This document shows, piece by piece, positions 1-12,054 of a stretch of 64,000 nt of DNA; position 1 is the stretch's first letter; every line of letters begins with the position of its first letter. Origin of the DNA: Timema cristinae (taxonomy: Eukaryota > Arthropoda > Insecta > Phasmatodea > Timematidae); assembly GCA_039000515.1 (NCBI GenBank), contig JBCFYV010000100.1, positions 24,005,769 through 24,069,768 of the forward strand, in the 5' to 3' direction. The position numbers were made by a program, and so were the translations under genes. The notes under the pieces were generated by a model. That model saw only the letters and a program-made list of their open reading frames with translations, did not search any database and was not told the origin of the DNA.

Positions 1-70
1 GCATAAGTGAGTATAATACCGAACGGGTAGTAAGACGTGGTGATAATAAATAAAATAATAATAATAATGA
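1..70 (+). mobile_element. SINE 3' tail (truncated at window edge)
   Basis: The sequence carries the ACCGAACGGGTAGTAAGACG tail followed by a TAA/TAAA run. This tail recurs at the 3' end of two SINE families in this window, so it is the end of an insertion whose head lies to the left. Confidence 0.7.
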
Positions 71-89
71 TAATAAAAAATAAAATATG

Positions 90-165
90 CTCTCTGTGAG
101 GGTCAAATTCACGACCTTGAGATGATGACTTTCACGCTGCCTACTACGCCAATGAGGCTGATATA
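90..165 (-). repeat. tRNA-like fragment, degenerate
   Basis: Read on the minus strand it resembles the tRNA-Met-like sequence at 4152-4224, with the same CCTCA acceptor start and the GGTCGTGA variable/T-arm segment, but the anticodon arm is altered. It is probably a SINE head or tRNA pseudogene. The following bases to about 1230 are AT-rich with nothing recognisable. Confidence 0.4.
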
Positions 166-1249
166 TTTCAAAATAAGAAATAGGACGCATTTTATGAAGA
201 TAAACCTCATTAAATTGACCTGTGCACACATTTCCCTAGTTAAAATATTTGTCAATTTTAGAACTTTTCAACTAAAAGTAATGTCAAATTTACTGTAACC
301 AAAAATAAAATAGCACGAGAATGTTTTCATAACACTTTTAATCGGTTATGTATTTAATAATTTTTTATAAAACAAATAAGATTATGATAAAAAAAATGTA
401 AAGTTAACTAGCATTTAATCAAGATTAGGATTTTTAATAATTCAATTTAATTTCATTTATTGATATTTTAATCTAGTTTTGTTATTAGAAATAGTTACTA
501 GAAATCCATTCAAACACTTAAAAATATATTTAAATTCATTGTACAATTGTAGTCTTGTATTAGATAAAATACATCTGGTCATATTGCTTTTCAATAGCGA
601 CATATTAATGTAGGCTGAAAAGAAATGCGATTAAAGGTCAGCTTTTTTTATAGTTTGTATAGCAAAAACCATTTTATCCGCAAAAACAAAAGTATATATT
701 GCTTCAATATAGTAAATTAGTTTAATTTTTTACATAAATAATAATGTCAAGAGTTATTGGACCCGCAGTGGTGATCGTATTGTCTAAATCTCGGTTCAAA
801 CGACACAGTTTACTGTACAATATAATGTACAAAATGTTGTGGCGACAAGATAGTGCCGTTTGAACACCAAAGATTGTTCAAGATTTGCTTTGCACAACTC
901 ATTGTATGGTAAACAATATCTTGCATGCTGTAGGCAATATAACAAGTCCCATTTTTATTGTACTACTTTTGAGTTATAAATATTATATCTCCATCTACTA
1001 GATTGTTACTTCATTATAATTTTAGGTGGATACACTTCAAACATTGAGAATTTCAACTGATTAAAATAAAAAATAAAAATATGAAACTAATCCTCGGTCA
1101 TATTGATACACTTTAGGGATGATAAAGAAAGTTAACATATTTTTTTATTTAATTCGAGTTGTAGAAAGTATTTATAGTAAATATTACTCATTAACATATG
1201 TTATCGTTATTTGACCATAAAAATGGCGATACAACAACAGTGTATTGTC

Positions 1250-1539
1250 GGTGACCTGGTGGTCTAGGGGTAAGGTGTCAGACTTCTGTGCTGGCGGCCG
1301 GGGTTCAATCCTCGGTCCCGGCAAAGATTTATCTGATTACCAAACCCTTCCTTCACCTCTGACAAAACATCTTGTGAATGTGGGTAATGCCAGGCCGCCA
1401 CCGTGGTTCGGATTCCACGTTAAACTGTAGGTTCTTCATTTCATCTCACAATCACCCTACCATTACACATTAGCGTAAGTGCTTATAACCCGAACGGGTA
1501 GTAAGACGCGGTGCTAATAATAATAATATTAATAATAAT
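1250..1539 (+). mobile_element. SINE family A, full-length with target-site duplication
   Basis: A tRNA-like head has an A-box-like GTGGTCTAGGGGTAAGG and a B-box GGGGTTCAATCC. A body of about 180 bp follows, then the ACCCGAACGGGTAGTAAGACG tail and a (TAA)n end. A 13-bp direct repeat AACAGTGTATTGT flanks it at 1236-1248 and 1540-1552, which shows insertion by target-primed reverse transcription. Other copies: 38629-38907 (minus), 57768-58055, 61685-62013 and 62457-62731. Confidence 0.92.
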
Positions 1540-1729
1540 AACAGTGTATTGTTAAAATATGTTATTGAATCAAACGTGCCGTGTTAAAAGTCTCTCCATC
1601 TAATGAATATATGGGACCATGATATTGTACAAATTGTACAAGTAGTTGTATCGTGTGTACCTGGCTCAATGTGTCACATGTCTGACTGGTGGCCGGTGAC
1701 ACTGAAACCGGGTTTAAAATTAAGTTAAT

Positions 1730-1980
1730 TTTTTATCAACTCGTTTTACTATCGGCTCAGGTTATACGAATGGTAATCATTTTAATGGGATAGGGATGAG
1801 TAAGGAAGTATTTTATAGCTAATCAATCAGCGTTTGATTTGAAGAATAATAAGAAACCATTTAGTAAAACCCTCTCACAATAGACTCGACCGGGAATTGA
1901 ACCCCGATCTGCCTGTGTTCAATAGGCCAGTCTCACAACACTCAAATTACGCCTTTATACCGTTCGACCACTGACATGCG
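1730..1980 (-). mobile_element. SINE family B, degenerate copy
   Basis: On the minus strand it shows the tRNA-like head with the GGTTCAATTCCCGGTCG B-box region, the conserved body with a run like GTTTTACTAAATGG, and a diverged version of the shared tail (CCTGAGCCGATAGTAAAACG). No clear target duplication was found, so it is an old copy. Confidence 0.65.
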
Positions 1981-2269
1981 TTAGAATTAACTTAACCCGA
2001 CACAGCTTCTGTCACGCGTTTCTTACTGAGACAGTTTTCTATGCTACAATCTGTCACCACCGAAAAAACAATACATATATAAATATATGTTGTAAATAAA
2101 ATTGAATTGTTCTGCTACCCATACGGACTATTCATGTATTTACTCTGATGTGATAAGTATGAGGAAGGTAAAATTTAAGATGAAATTCACCCACATTGGT
2201 ATTGAGCAAGAGCCTTAACTAATTCAGTGGAATACATCTTCAGTACAGGATTAGGCAAGAAGTTATCCG

Positions 2270-2560
2270 GGAAAGAATGAGGGTATAGGGAGTATATAAG
2301 TGAGTAGAGGGAGCAATACTGATATGGTATGGGCATGTAATTAGGATGGAAAAGAGAGGATGCCAAAGAAAATATTGGGAATTGAGTATATAAGGAAAAG
2401 GCCACAAGGGAGACCAATAAAGAGGTTGGAGAAGATGATAGCAAAAAGTGTTCAAGGGAGAGGAAAAGAATGGAAGAAATTATTGGAGGTAGAATGAATG
2501 GTGGGAGGACAGAGGGAGATGGAGGTATTTTACTTAACTGACCTAGCCACAGGCTGGAAG
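2270..2560 (+). pseudogene. Non-LTR retrotransposon remnant (end of reverse-transcriptase ORF)
   Basis: Two frames joined by a frameshift near 2355 resemble the C-terminal tail of many LINE reverse-transcriptase polyproteins: W-Y-G-H-V-x-R-M, then R-M-P-K-K-I-L, then a K-R-P-x-G-R-P-x-K-R segment and a W-K-K-L-L-E stretch. The remainder after a stop reads G-G-Q-R-E. It is non-functional. The LINE clade cannot be given from so short a piece. It was recognised by motif only. Confidence 0.6.
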
Positions 2561-2574
2561 CAGTTGATGATTAT

Positions 2575-2660
2575 AAATACTCCCGGCTGGGATTCGAACA
2601 CCGACAAAGGTCACAAGTTGAGGCTGATGGCTTAGTCCAACTGACCAGCGAAGTTACAAT
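2575..2660 (-). repeat. tRNA-like SINE head fragment
   Basis: The minus strand carries a B-box-like GTTCGAATCCCAGCC with a decayed upstream arm. It is probably a truncated SINE head. Confidence 0.4.
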
Positions 2661-2904
2661 GTGTTTGAGTTAATTATATTTTAGGATTAAAGAATAATTA
2701 TATGTTTCTTGATTTTGACCTCTTATTTTGGGTTTCATAAAAGATGATGGTTTTACACCCGTCCTTCAATTGGCTGACTAAGTTCTTTTAATTTTACTGG
2801 TTTTATATCATCTTGACTTACGATATCAATAAGTTATGGCCGAACGTGTGTTTGAAGAAAGATGGGATGATTACGATGCGATTCAGCCTGTGTGAAGAGT
2901 AAAT

Positions 2905-2985
2905 AGGTGCAAAAGGTTGGGATTGAACTAACGATCTTAGGATAGTGAGATGTAAGTTCTACCGGCTTTGTTACCGGGGTTGTTT
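2905..2985 (-). repeat. tRNA-Met-like fragment, degenerate
   Basis: The minus strand resembles the tRNA-like unit at 4152-4224, including the CGGTA start and an AGTTCAATCCCAACC T-arm. Stems are broken. The stretch 3000-3890 shows no gene or clear repeat apart from a short duplicated segment near 3690-3790. Confidence 0.35.
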
Positions 2986-3689
2986 ACGTTGTAATGTAAT
3001 AGATTTGACCCTAAGGAGTATTTGAAAGCATTGACCATTTATCATTCTAATTATTCATATATTCAAAAATATTTTACATATAATTAAACATATTTTACTT
3101 TATTTAAATTTTACAACCTATTACGTGGCGCTTAAATCACGTCTTCCTCTAAATTATTTACTAGTTAGTTCGCGCCTCGTGGTAAGATGGCAGCATCTAC
3201 TGGAGCTAAACTTAAGAAATGTTAACGTCTTTTAAAGTATTTCCTCTTCGAGAAGCTTCCAAACGCAATAGGTATTTTTCTTTCTGGGTTTGTAGGTGTG
3301 TAATTTACCGTTAGGAAGATTCCTTCGAGAAGCTTCTATTGAACTCAGATATATGTGACTTTTTGAAACTCCGTATTTTTCACTGTGCAATCAGTCGTGG
3401 TTTTGAATGGACGTGCTTTAAGCGATCAGTGATTATAAGTTGCTAGGCCCTCTACATGATCGTGTTTCGATTAGAAAATATTAATAACAATATGATTTCA
3501 ATTTAAAGAATAAACAGATATCAAACTTTATGTGATATATTATCATTTATTAAAGTCTAATGATAAGGAACGAGGCATTATAAGTAAAGCACATAGTTGC
3601 GTAATAGAAATAATGATTTACGGAGTGACTCTTAAATGACTCTGTTATGTAATATAGCAAATAGCGACACAACGTGGGAGATTTATAAT

Positions 3690-3790
3690 CAAAAATATTA
3701 CGAAGTGTAACAAATGGCATCCAACGAGGGGCGGAACGCGAAAAGTGTAACAAATAGCATTCCAACGAGGGGCTGAAGAAACGTAATGTA
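3690..3790. repeat. Short imperfect direct duplication
   Basis: A segment of about 40 bp containing AAGTGTAACAAATGGCAT, then CCAACGAGGGGCGGAA, is repeated immediately as AAGTGTAACAAATAGCAT with CCAACGAGGGGCTGAA. It is a two-copy tandem duplication without a known role. Confidence 0.7.
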
Positions 3791-3889
3791 ACAACGTAAC
3801 CATTTAGCACTACCTTGATTTAATAGCTAGTTTTAGTCAAGAAAATTAATGTATGCGTGAACTCCAACGACTTTCTCCTTTTTTACTAT

Positions 3890-4135
3890 CTTAAAATGGG
3901 GACATTTGTAAGAACATGTAAGATTTGTGAAATTAAATAATATACACTGTTACAGAAACATAAGTAAACACTATTATTATGTTGAGTGCATCTAAAACGA
4001 TATGTTTGGTTTTATTATTTATGTAAATCAAATTGAAACTTTTAAAATATATAATTATATTTATTCCCCCAAACAAATATTTTTATTGAAGGATTGAATA
4101 AAGTGTACCATGGTACTATACAATTTATTTTGAGT
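3890..4135 (+). mobile_element. Repeat family 'B700' 5' fragment
   Basis: This matches the start of the repeats at 7200-7965 and 15520-16262: a GTGAAA..AAATAATATACACTGTTACAG segment followed by similar AT-rich sequence. It is truncated where a tRNA-Met-like unit begins. The family has no recognised coding capacity and its class is unknown. Confidence 0.5.
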
Positions 4136-4151
4136 CAAAAAAGTAAAATAA

Positions 4152-4224
4152 TGCCCCGGGTGAGGATTGAACTCACGACCTTAGGATTATGTGACTTACG
4201 CGCTGCCAACTGCGCTACCGAGGC
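4152..4224 (-). tRNA. tRNA-Met(CAT)-like sequence, probably pseudogene
   Basis: The minus strand folds as a 72-base tRNA plus discriminator A. The acceptor stem is GCCTCGG with CCGGGGC (one G-U pair), the D stem GCGC/GCGC and the T arm GTGAG-TTCAATC-CTCAC. The order of segments resembles elongator tRNA-Met. The anticodon loop reads CACATAA, so the anticodon would be CAT, but the nearly universal U33 is replaced by A and the anticodon stem has an A-C mismatch. Diverged relatives lie at 90-165, 2905-2985 and 6060-6127. I take it as a tRNA-derived pseudogene or SINE head rather than a working tRNA. Confidence 0.6.
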
Positions 4225-4589
4225 TGATATAATCTTGTGTAAGCACTACTTATAATAGCTAGCATATTAAAAAAAAAAAAATCTAATATTAAAATGAACA
4301 CATTTTTTAAAAATCAGAGCTATGGCTAAATCATACCAAAAATGGCACCTATAATATGGTTTTGGTAGGAAGAAGAGTAGAAATTAGTTTCTTAGGTTTC
4401 TAAAGATATTTTAATATATTCATACATGCAGATTTTTCTTTTGATATATATTATCATCATCTATATAATATTATAAATAATATATTAAAATGTGATCCAT
4501 GTTGGTCGCAAAGAAATACGTATGTGTGAATTTTCTCCCCCCTTGTTCTTCCAGCCAAAATCAAGGTAAAGTTTTCAATCAGTACCAAA

Positions 4590-4800
4590 ATGTTTTAACT
4601 TGAACTAGTTTATTTTAATTACAAAATACTTTAGTCTTTTTCCTTTTTCAGTATTTATTAACTTTCTTTTTATCTTGATTTCTTAATCCCTCGATCCCTT
4701 GTCAAAATAATTGAACTCAAATATTTTGATAAAATACGTCGACGTTTCATGACCTTCTGAAACAGAAAAAAAAATCTTTCGCGATGTCTGTCTTGGCCTG
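4590..4800 (-). mobile_element. Repeat family 'B700' fragment, inverted
   Basis: The inverted sequence around 4735-4760 (GTCGACGTTTCATGACC) matches the 3' part of the repeat at 7200-7965. Sequence from 4800 to 6050 shows no gene; it includes poly-A runs and nothing else I recognise. Confidence 0.45.
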
Positions 4801-6059
4801 GAACATAGGCGTGTCCACAGGAGGGGCCAGGTAATACATGGCCCCCTTATGGTGCTTCAAATATTGTTATAAGGAGGCAGGAGCCCACACAAATAATGCA
4901 AGAAATATATAATTGGTGGTAGAAGGCCGTATTTAACTCTAATTACAATTTTAAAAACCACTAAACCCCTATTAAAAGAATGTAATTGAAAAAAAAAATC
5001 TAGTTGATCACTTCAAAAAAATTATAGAGGCATTGATTTTTTTAAAAATAGATTTTAGACCCAGCTTATGTTTTAAAAAGTTCCAGAGAAACATCTAATA
5101 AAAAAAATCACGACAATAACCGCTATAAATAACTTTAAGTGTCATGCTAATTTCAAAATTTTTGTGGCAGGACCCTTTCGAATAATTCCCGGTTCCGAGC
5201 CCAAAGTTAAAGTCCTTCAAACCTATATTTTTTTGCTTGATTTTCGCACCTTACTTCCTCAAACTTAAAAAGTTCCGGTGCCAATGGACTTATTATCCAT
5301 TCCATTGATGACAATCAAAACGAATCAGAAATTTTTGTCTGATGATGTACAAACCATTTTCAACACCTTAAAGATAGTAGAAATGTTCATATTGACCATA
5401 TCTGTGCCGCTAGTGTATTTTTATTGTGCCTTATGAAGCTTCTTGGGGTCAGCAAAGGAATTCAAAGTTGTTAATTGAATGTCTTGATTATTATGGACAT
5501 TTAGAGTACAACGTTCTGATAATACATTTTTTCAATAAGAAAATCTTTAAAGATATGAAAATAATTTTGAAATTCCAGTAGTCAAATAAAGACAGTTCAT
5601 TAGTTTGATATCTAAACGAAAGAAAAGAAAACCAATACTTTGCAGGATTAAAAAAAATGAATTTCATAAATAATTTGTGTCATTAACTTAGTTAATGTTA
5701 TTTAGCAACGATTTGATAGGGTACGTTTGGATTGCCCATCTCTCTCTCTGTCTTACGTAGGCATTGTTCTGAGCCCCCCTGACGCCTTGCCAGAAAATAC
5801 AAGCAAAGTTCGAATTCAGCGCCCTCACTAAGGTGATTACGTAATGCTTGAACGCGCCCCCCTGAGATGTTGCCACAAGATGTTACGTGAGAACATCCAA
5901 CTACACACCTCCCTGAATACTATATCCTGCGTGCCTTATAGGAAATAAAACACATCATATATCGGTCAGTTTTTTAGTTTTAATACAGGATAGCGTGTGT
6001 CAGAAGATAAATAACATGGCCACGATGAAATTCACGCCATGTATAGAGTAGCCAATATT

Positions 6060-6127
6060 CACCGGGTGAGGATTGAACTCACAAACTTATGATTATGAGA
6101 CGTACTGCCAACCGCGCTGCCAAGGTT
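6060..6127 (-). repeat. tRNA-Met-like fragment
   Basis: The minus strand keeps the T arm GTGAGTTCAATCCTCAC and an anticodon loop CTCATAA (U33 and CAT present), but the acceptor and D stems are disrupted. It is a diverged paralogue of 4152-4224 and not an intact tRNA. Confidence 0.45.
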
Positions 6128-6376
6128 AATCAGAACCAGCAAACACTACTTTATCCAAACAAGCAAATTTTCTATAAGAATTTAATTTTTTGTATTTTGA
6201 AAAAATATCAGAAATAAAGTTAAATAATCTGTGGGAAATTGCATACTAGTTGCTTTTAGTTTGATTTAATAGTAAAATGTTAATACTGTTTATTGGTTAC
6301 CGACTTCTCATAGCTCGATGATACGACCATTGGTCTACTGTCGCGGCGAATTGCTAATAGGAGTTTTTCCATCTAA

Positions 6377-6397
6377 CCCCCCCCCCCCCCCCCCCCC
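6377..6397. repeat. Poly-C tract
   Basis: About 21 consecutive C residues, unusual in this AT-rich DNA. Similar poly-G tracts occur at 16218-16236, 26939-26958 and 46019-46036. Confidence 0.95.
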
Positions 6398-6423
6398 GGT
6401 TCATATTGTCATTTGACGATATA

Positions 6424-6643
6424 CAGTAACCCCGTGGCTTCTTTGGTGCTGACTGACAGCTCACAGCTGACATCTGACAGTCAAAATGTAAGTATATACC
6501 TAAATTTGACTGTCAGAAGTGACATATGCTAAAAACATGTTTTTGCAGATTATTTGGTTCGACGTAGAGATACATTATTTTGTCTGGTAACTTTTCAAAG
6601 CTGTGAGCTGTCAGTCAGCACCAAAGAAGTCATGGGGCTACTG
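6424..6643. mobile_element. MITE family E with about 45-bp terminal inverted repeats
   Basis: The ends are long inverted repeats: CAGTAACCCCGTGGCTTC at the left and the complement of CAGTAGCCCCATGACTTC at the right, both continuing through TTTGGTGCTGACTGACAGC. TA lies on each side, which fits a Tc1/mariner-type target site. There is no coding capacity. A second copy is at 40385-40622. Confidence 0.85.
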
Positions 6644-6811
6644 TATATACCCTGCTATTGTGAAAATCGAACAAAGCAAAACGGTAATAATAAACAATTG
6701 TTTCTGACTATTATAACATTCATTATGTTTCAATCCTGTTGACAACTTTTATAAACTGATAAGAAATAAGCGTATTTGATACATTCAGCCCAATTAGCTG
6801 TGTGTGATTAA

Positions 6812-6955
6812 GGTGGGGGTTTAGGGAGTGTGAGGAAAGGTGTTTTTTATAAAGTTTCTATAACAAAACTTTCTTTACCAAAATAAATAAAATATTGCTC
6901 CATTTCTTCACATGGTGATATCAACACTTCTTGAATATCTGTCACTAACAGTTTT
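6812..6955 (+). mobile_element. MITE family A (TTAA-flanked), 3'-truncated
   Basis: It begins right after TTAA (6808-6811) with the GGTGGGGGTTTAGGG variant of the family's terminus and shares the internal CTTCACATGGTGATATCAAC segment. It breaks off near 6955, where a SINE begins. Complete copies are at 23081-23467, 30207-30599 and 46799-47171. Confidence 0.7.
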
Positions 6956-6956
6956 C

Positions 6957-7175
6957 CCGCATCGGTGGCCAAACGGTGTAGAGCGTAACTCTAGTGTTAT
7001 ACTGGCCTGCTGATGACAGAAATATCGGGGTTCGGTTTGGGTCTACTGGGAACGTTTTTTCCTAAATGTTTTCCCACTGTCCTTCCACGCAAATGCTGAT
7101 AGATCACCTGTAAAATGGTTTCTTCCTTATCCCTATCTCATTAGAGTAATCATCATTATATGCGTATAGCCTGTG
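6957..7175 (+). mobile_element. SINE family B, degenerate
   Basis: The head resembles CATCGGTGGCCAAACGGTG with a GGGGTTCGGTTTGGG B-box region. The body reads TTTTTTCCTAAATG, then CCTTCCACGCAAATGC. The 3' tail is decayed. No target duplication was seen. Confidence 0.65.
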
Positions 7176-7199
7176 TTGCTTTTATCTCTCGTTTATCCT

Positions 7200-7965
7200 A
7201 AAATAGAGTAATTTACTAAAAACTTTTCAGACTTGTGAAAACCAAATAATATACATGGTTGCAGAAACACTTATCCAAATAACATAAATGAAACAATATA
7301 CACTTTTAGAGAAACATTGAGAAAATAGCACTTTGTCCACCAAAGAGCATAAAAATAAATCTCAATTTCTAAGTGCTTAAAAAATATGTAACTTATGTTT
7401 GATGATGGCTCAGAAAATATTGGTTTTATTAAAATAGATTTCAAATAAAAGATTTCTATTTTTAATGGTACTACATCTTTACAAAGATAAGTTATTTTGT
7501 ATCTCAAATAACTGCAGGGATATGATCAAAATTGAAAATTTTCTGCTAATGTAAAGTAGGACCATAAAAGTTATTTTCATGGGAAAACGAGGGTTGTCAT
7601 TTTGTTTGTAATGTTAAATATAAAATTTAATTAAATTCGTTTGAACGGATTTCGAGAAAACCAATGTTGTTCTCTAATTTCACTGCCCTTCAGTAAGCTA
7701 CCCTTAATTTTAGGGTTGCTATCTAATTCCATAAATTCCTCGGGAGAACCTTAATAAAACCCTAGCTAGATACAAAATTTTAGCCCGATTGGGGAATAGT
7801 TTCGCCTCAATGTCGAGATTCAGAGAGACGGCATCGCACACAATACTTTTTCAGTTTGAGGAGGTCGTGAAACGTCGACATTTATCAAAATCTTGATTTC
7901 GATTATTTTGACGATCACAATACTTATCTTTCCGAGGTGGCGAAATAAAATAAAGTATGAGTGAG
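7200..7965 (+). mobile_element. Repeat family 'B700', longest copy
   Basis: About 750 bp of AT-rich sequence is shared in order with 15520-16262. Landmarks are CACCAAAGAG, TGGTACTACATCTTT, CTACCCTTAATTTTAGG, AACCCTAGCTAGATAC, TTTTAGCCCGAT, CGACATTTAT and CGATCACAATACTT. There is no open frame longer than about 80 codons and no clear terminal repeats, so the class is unknown. It may be a non-autonomous element. Confidence 0.6.
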
Positions 7966-8339
7966 GGGAGTTTATAAACTCAATTTCACTTTTAATTATT
8001 TAATAAATCAAAATGTGCAGTGTAATCAATATGTCTTTTTAAATAAATAGAAAATGAAAATGTAATAACCACGAAAAGAATTTACACCTTTACATTTATG
8101 CAACCTTGAAATACTGAAAAGAGAAGGAGTTTCCTTCGACTCTTTCCGGTGGATTGAGTTTGTTGTGGAGCGTGTGCGGGCGATCCTCGGCAAAGGGGCA
8201 AGGAGAGAAGTACTTGTGTACTGTATATCTTGGGGCACCTTCAGAATGGGACCACTTAGCAGTGCTTCTGAGAACAGCTTCCTTTTGCAATTACTGGAGA
8301 TATCGAACATCCAATGCAGGAAAGCTGATATCTGACCGC

Positions 8340-8830
8340 TAGCAGAAGATTCTTTATTGCAAACTTTGACTGAAAGTCACTAATCTCGAGCTTTGTGGAA
8401 ATATTTACTATTTTCTTTGTAATACTGTTACTATCGATAAAAAAACGCTTTCAAACTAGTAAAATAATATATACCTAAGGATTAATGTTTGGCGTTTTCG
8501 TAACTTATTGAAAGAATAAAATATATTATATGCAACTATTATGCTTTATTGTTTTGTAGCTGTGGCAACAATAAATATTATAATACTGTACATGAAATAA
8601 TAAACTAAAAATTATTATATTCATATTTGTTTCTTTTTATAACTGGCCACCAAAATAAATAAATACATGTGTTTTATAACTTAGAGAATATTAGTTTCAA
8701 AATAAAACTTTTTTTTTTGTCAACACCGCAATAACACAACAATAAGCGCCCTTGTTTCGGCTGGTTAGCCATCTTGATTTCAGAAGAGCACGCCGTATTT
8801 TAGAAGTTTTCGTTTGAAAAGCATATTTTA
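8340..8830 (+). mobile_element. Repeat family C
   Basis: It shares ordered blocks with 13960-14520 and 58430-58890: TTGACTGAAAGTCACTAAT, CGAGCTTTGTG, GGCCACCAAAATAAAT, AACTTAGAGAAA and a block like TTTTAGAAGTT. No coding capacity or terminal repeats were recognised. The part at 8000-8340 contains no supportable gene. Confidence 0.6.
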
Positions 8831-9117
8831 AGTGAACCACAGACGTCGCTCCCATAAAAAAGAAACAACCAAACGGTTATTTTCATAAGTTCTTGTTTAA
8901 AATAACGTAAAAAATTGTTAATAATTAAAAACAAATTGTTTGTGTGGAAGCACCAAATCAACAGGGATCATATGGTTTAGCGAATGGATATATGGCGACT
9001 TTACCCAACTGTCAGATACCACCTCTCCTACTGTATATACTGTATAAACTGAGGGTTATACATACAGCCATTGCCGGAGAAAAGTAGCGCGGCCCCCGGT
9101 TTGAGTTGTTGACTTGG

Positions 9118-9422
<305 letters not shown>

Positions 9423-9593
9423 CTAAGTGGCCCCGTTTGAAGGGGCCCTAAAAGGTAACATACTATTGGCTAGGACTTCACTCATAAACATGATCAAGAC
9501 ATTTTCTAGTGTAGCCTTTTTTATTTGAAAACTCCCGACAGGGATGTCCAAAGTGCTTTCTGAACCTGATAAACTTTTCCTTTAATTCACGGT

Positions 9594-9870
9594 GTCCCGA
9601 CAAATGGTACCAGTGACATTTCGTACCACTCAATTTTTCACGACATTCCGTACCACCCTACCTGAAAAAGGTTAGTTTTTGGTAAGGTTAGGTTAGGGTT
9701 AGTTTGAAGAACAACAATTTGACATTACAAGGCATCGAAAAAAAGTGCTTGCTTTTCTCATAACAAAAACAAAATCAACAGAATTTAGTTAAATTAAATT
9801 CGCTTAGGTGAATTTAAAACTGAAACCTGGTACACCTTACCATCAAGTAGTACCATTTGTCGCATAGTAA
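9594..9870. repeat. Possible inverted-repeat element
   Basis: CGACAAATGGTACCA at the left and the complement-related AGTACCATTTGTCG at 9846-9862 face each other, with related TACCAC motifs just inside. It may be a small MITE. Boundaries and target duplication are not clear. Confidence 0.35.
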
Positions 9871-10319
9871 ATATTTTAAATTCATTAGTAGACCCTTCTC
9901 AGATAGCCATCCCCCTGAGTGGTACGAGATGTCCTTGGTACAATTTATCTCGTATTCTTAAGTCACACCTTGGTTCTAAGCAAGTACATTTCAGTTCTCA
10001 TACGAAGAACGTTTTAGAAAATACTATCATTTGTTCGGCTAAAATTGGTAAAATTTTACTATATTATTAGTGTTAGTTGGTATTGATAATATCTATCAAA
10101 ATTGACAGTTGCAGATAATATTACTTGACGCATGAATACGTGAAAATATTATATAGTTACTTTTCTAGCTATCAGATATGGATGGCTCTTGTTTTTATAA
10201 AAATTGGACCGTAATTTAGCAACTTTGATTTCCGAAACTAGGGATGCAGAAACAAAGTATTATTATTAGTTAAAGTGGACAAAGGTTTCAATATTGTTTG
10301 CCAGTAATGGGGTTGTAGT

Positions 10320-10600
10320 GCTTCGATTGTTGCCTGGGTCTACTCCCCTCCTTACTGCCAGTTCAGGTTATACGCATGTATGATGATTACGCTAATAGAA
10401 TAGGGATTACGAGGAAGGAAGCATTTTACAGGTGATCTACCCGAATTTGCGTGGAAGGAGAGTGAGAACCATTCAGGATAAGTCCTTTCTCAATGGACAT
10501 GACCGGGAATCAAACCTCGATCTTCCCATCATCAGCAGGCCAGTCTAACAATAGAGTAATGTCGGGGTCGTATACCATTCGGCCACTGAAGCGGGTAATA
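10320..10600 (-). mobile_element. SINE family B, degenerate
   Basis: On the minus strand: a head ending in a B-box related to AGGTTTGATTCCCGGTC, a body with the complement of TTTGCGTGGAAGGAGAGTG, and a much-altered tail. The interval from 10600 to 11030 holds no gene I can support. Confidence 0.6.
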
Positions 10601-11035
10601 TCGTTATGAAGTATTCATTTGAAATAAAAATAATTAAACTAAACATTTTCCTTAGATCTGGAAAAAGTTAAACATTTTCGAACCAAACTTGGCTCATGTA
10701 AAGAATATTTTGTTTTACCACCCCTGTATGCCTACGAGAGTACGAGTCAAGCAGGTATATCCTGCTTTATACAGGTAGTCTGCGCGAATGGGTTTCTGCG
10801 CACGTGACTGGCATGAGTCACACTACCCCTCTCCGCTCCCCCCCTCTCCTACGTCCTTATTCTTTTCTCCCGCCTACAAGTCACCAACTCCTTTTCATCC
10901 ATTCCTCCTCTTTTATATTATTACAAACACACCTTGCTAGTCCGCTTGTCTCTTTTATTTCTGGACAAGAGATTAGGGCCTACAAAACAAGTGAACTTTT
11001 AGCTCGGGCTGTATCGCATTTTTTGGGGGATTTAA

Positions 11036-11352
11036 GGACGCGAGAAAGTGTTTTCGCTGCAGTTTTTATAGCAAAACTTTTTTTGTTCAAAATAAAAAAA
11101 ATAGTTTTTCTTCACATGGTTATATCTTGAATATCCGTAAAGTGTGTCCTGGGATTTAATGACAACTTTTTATCTTCATTTAAAAAGTTTATCGTTTAAT
11201 GTCTCTATGCACATGACAGAGATTCAACAACTGTTGATATCACCATGTGAAGAAAACTAAACTTATGTTTCAACCGAGGAGATATTTGATTTATTTAAAA
11301 AAAAAAATATTATATAGAAACGGCAAAAACACTGATTTTTTTCTCGCGTCCC
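11036..11352 (+). mobile_element. MITE family A copy
   Basis: It follows TTAA at 11032-11035 and begins GGACGCGAGAAAGTG. Internally it has CTTCACATGGTTATATC, TAATGACAACTTTTTATC and CATGACAGAGATTCAAC. Near the right end is the mirrored CACCATGTGAAGAAAAC and a CGCGTCCCC terminus. The right TTAA is degraded to CTAA. The element is almost palindromic in layout and has no ORF. Confidence 0.75.
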
Positions 11353-11419
11353 CTAACTTCCTAGTTTAACGTCACGTGGTCGTGAAGTTATTTTGCTGTT
11401 GGGAACCAATCTGTTGGTA

Positions 11420-11625
11420 TAGTTTTTGTAACATGGAACCCAAGTCATCCTCATTGGTGGTCACGTGGTATATGACGTCAAGCTGTAACATATAATTTAT
11501 GAATTGAAGATAATGGGGGTCAAAGTTCGATTCTTGGTTTGGTGCACTGGGGAGAAAAAGGATGTGAAGTGTTTCCACATGCGATTTATAGCCTTGGTTT
11601 CCCACCACTACCACCAGGCCATATT
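11420..11625 (+). mobile_element. SINE-like fragment
   Basis: A tRNA-like AAGTTCGATTCTTGG B-box is followed by GGTGCACTGGGG and a decayed body. Family membership (B-like) is by resemblance only. Confidence 0.35.
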
Positions 11626-12054
11626 TAAAGGAGGGTACAAATGCTAACGCCCCAGAACCTTCACAAATTATTGCAATACAAATATATAATCTACTCTATA
11701 ATTTATTTATTTATTTCTGACAAAATGTTACTTACTTAGAAGTTGACGTACGCCAAACAAATATTTCAGGCTGTGATTTAAAAAAAACACTGTAAATCTG
11801 AGCGAATTTAATGGCTACAAAGGTTTTTACTTATTTGAGGTATTTTACGTGTACTTTCTAAACCAACTCTCTTTATCAGCACATGAGAATTTCTAAAAGC
11901 AGGAGCGAAAGGGCCTAACAATTTGGTCAGGAATGCTATTTTCACATACCTTACAGTATTCTCTTACATGACACAATGGACATGGGACCAACGGTTCTAC
12001 TTTCCCTCCGAAGGAAGTCGTGCTACAGATTTTAATCGCTCAAGAAAAATGCGT

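Noticed and set aside
10804..11130. 108-codon frame as a gene
   Set aside because: It has a low-complexity Ser/Pro/Leu composition, runs into the MITE at 11036 and has no recognisable domain.
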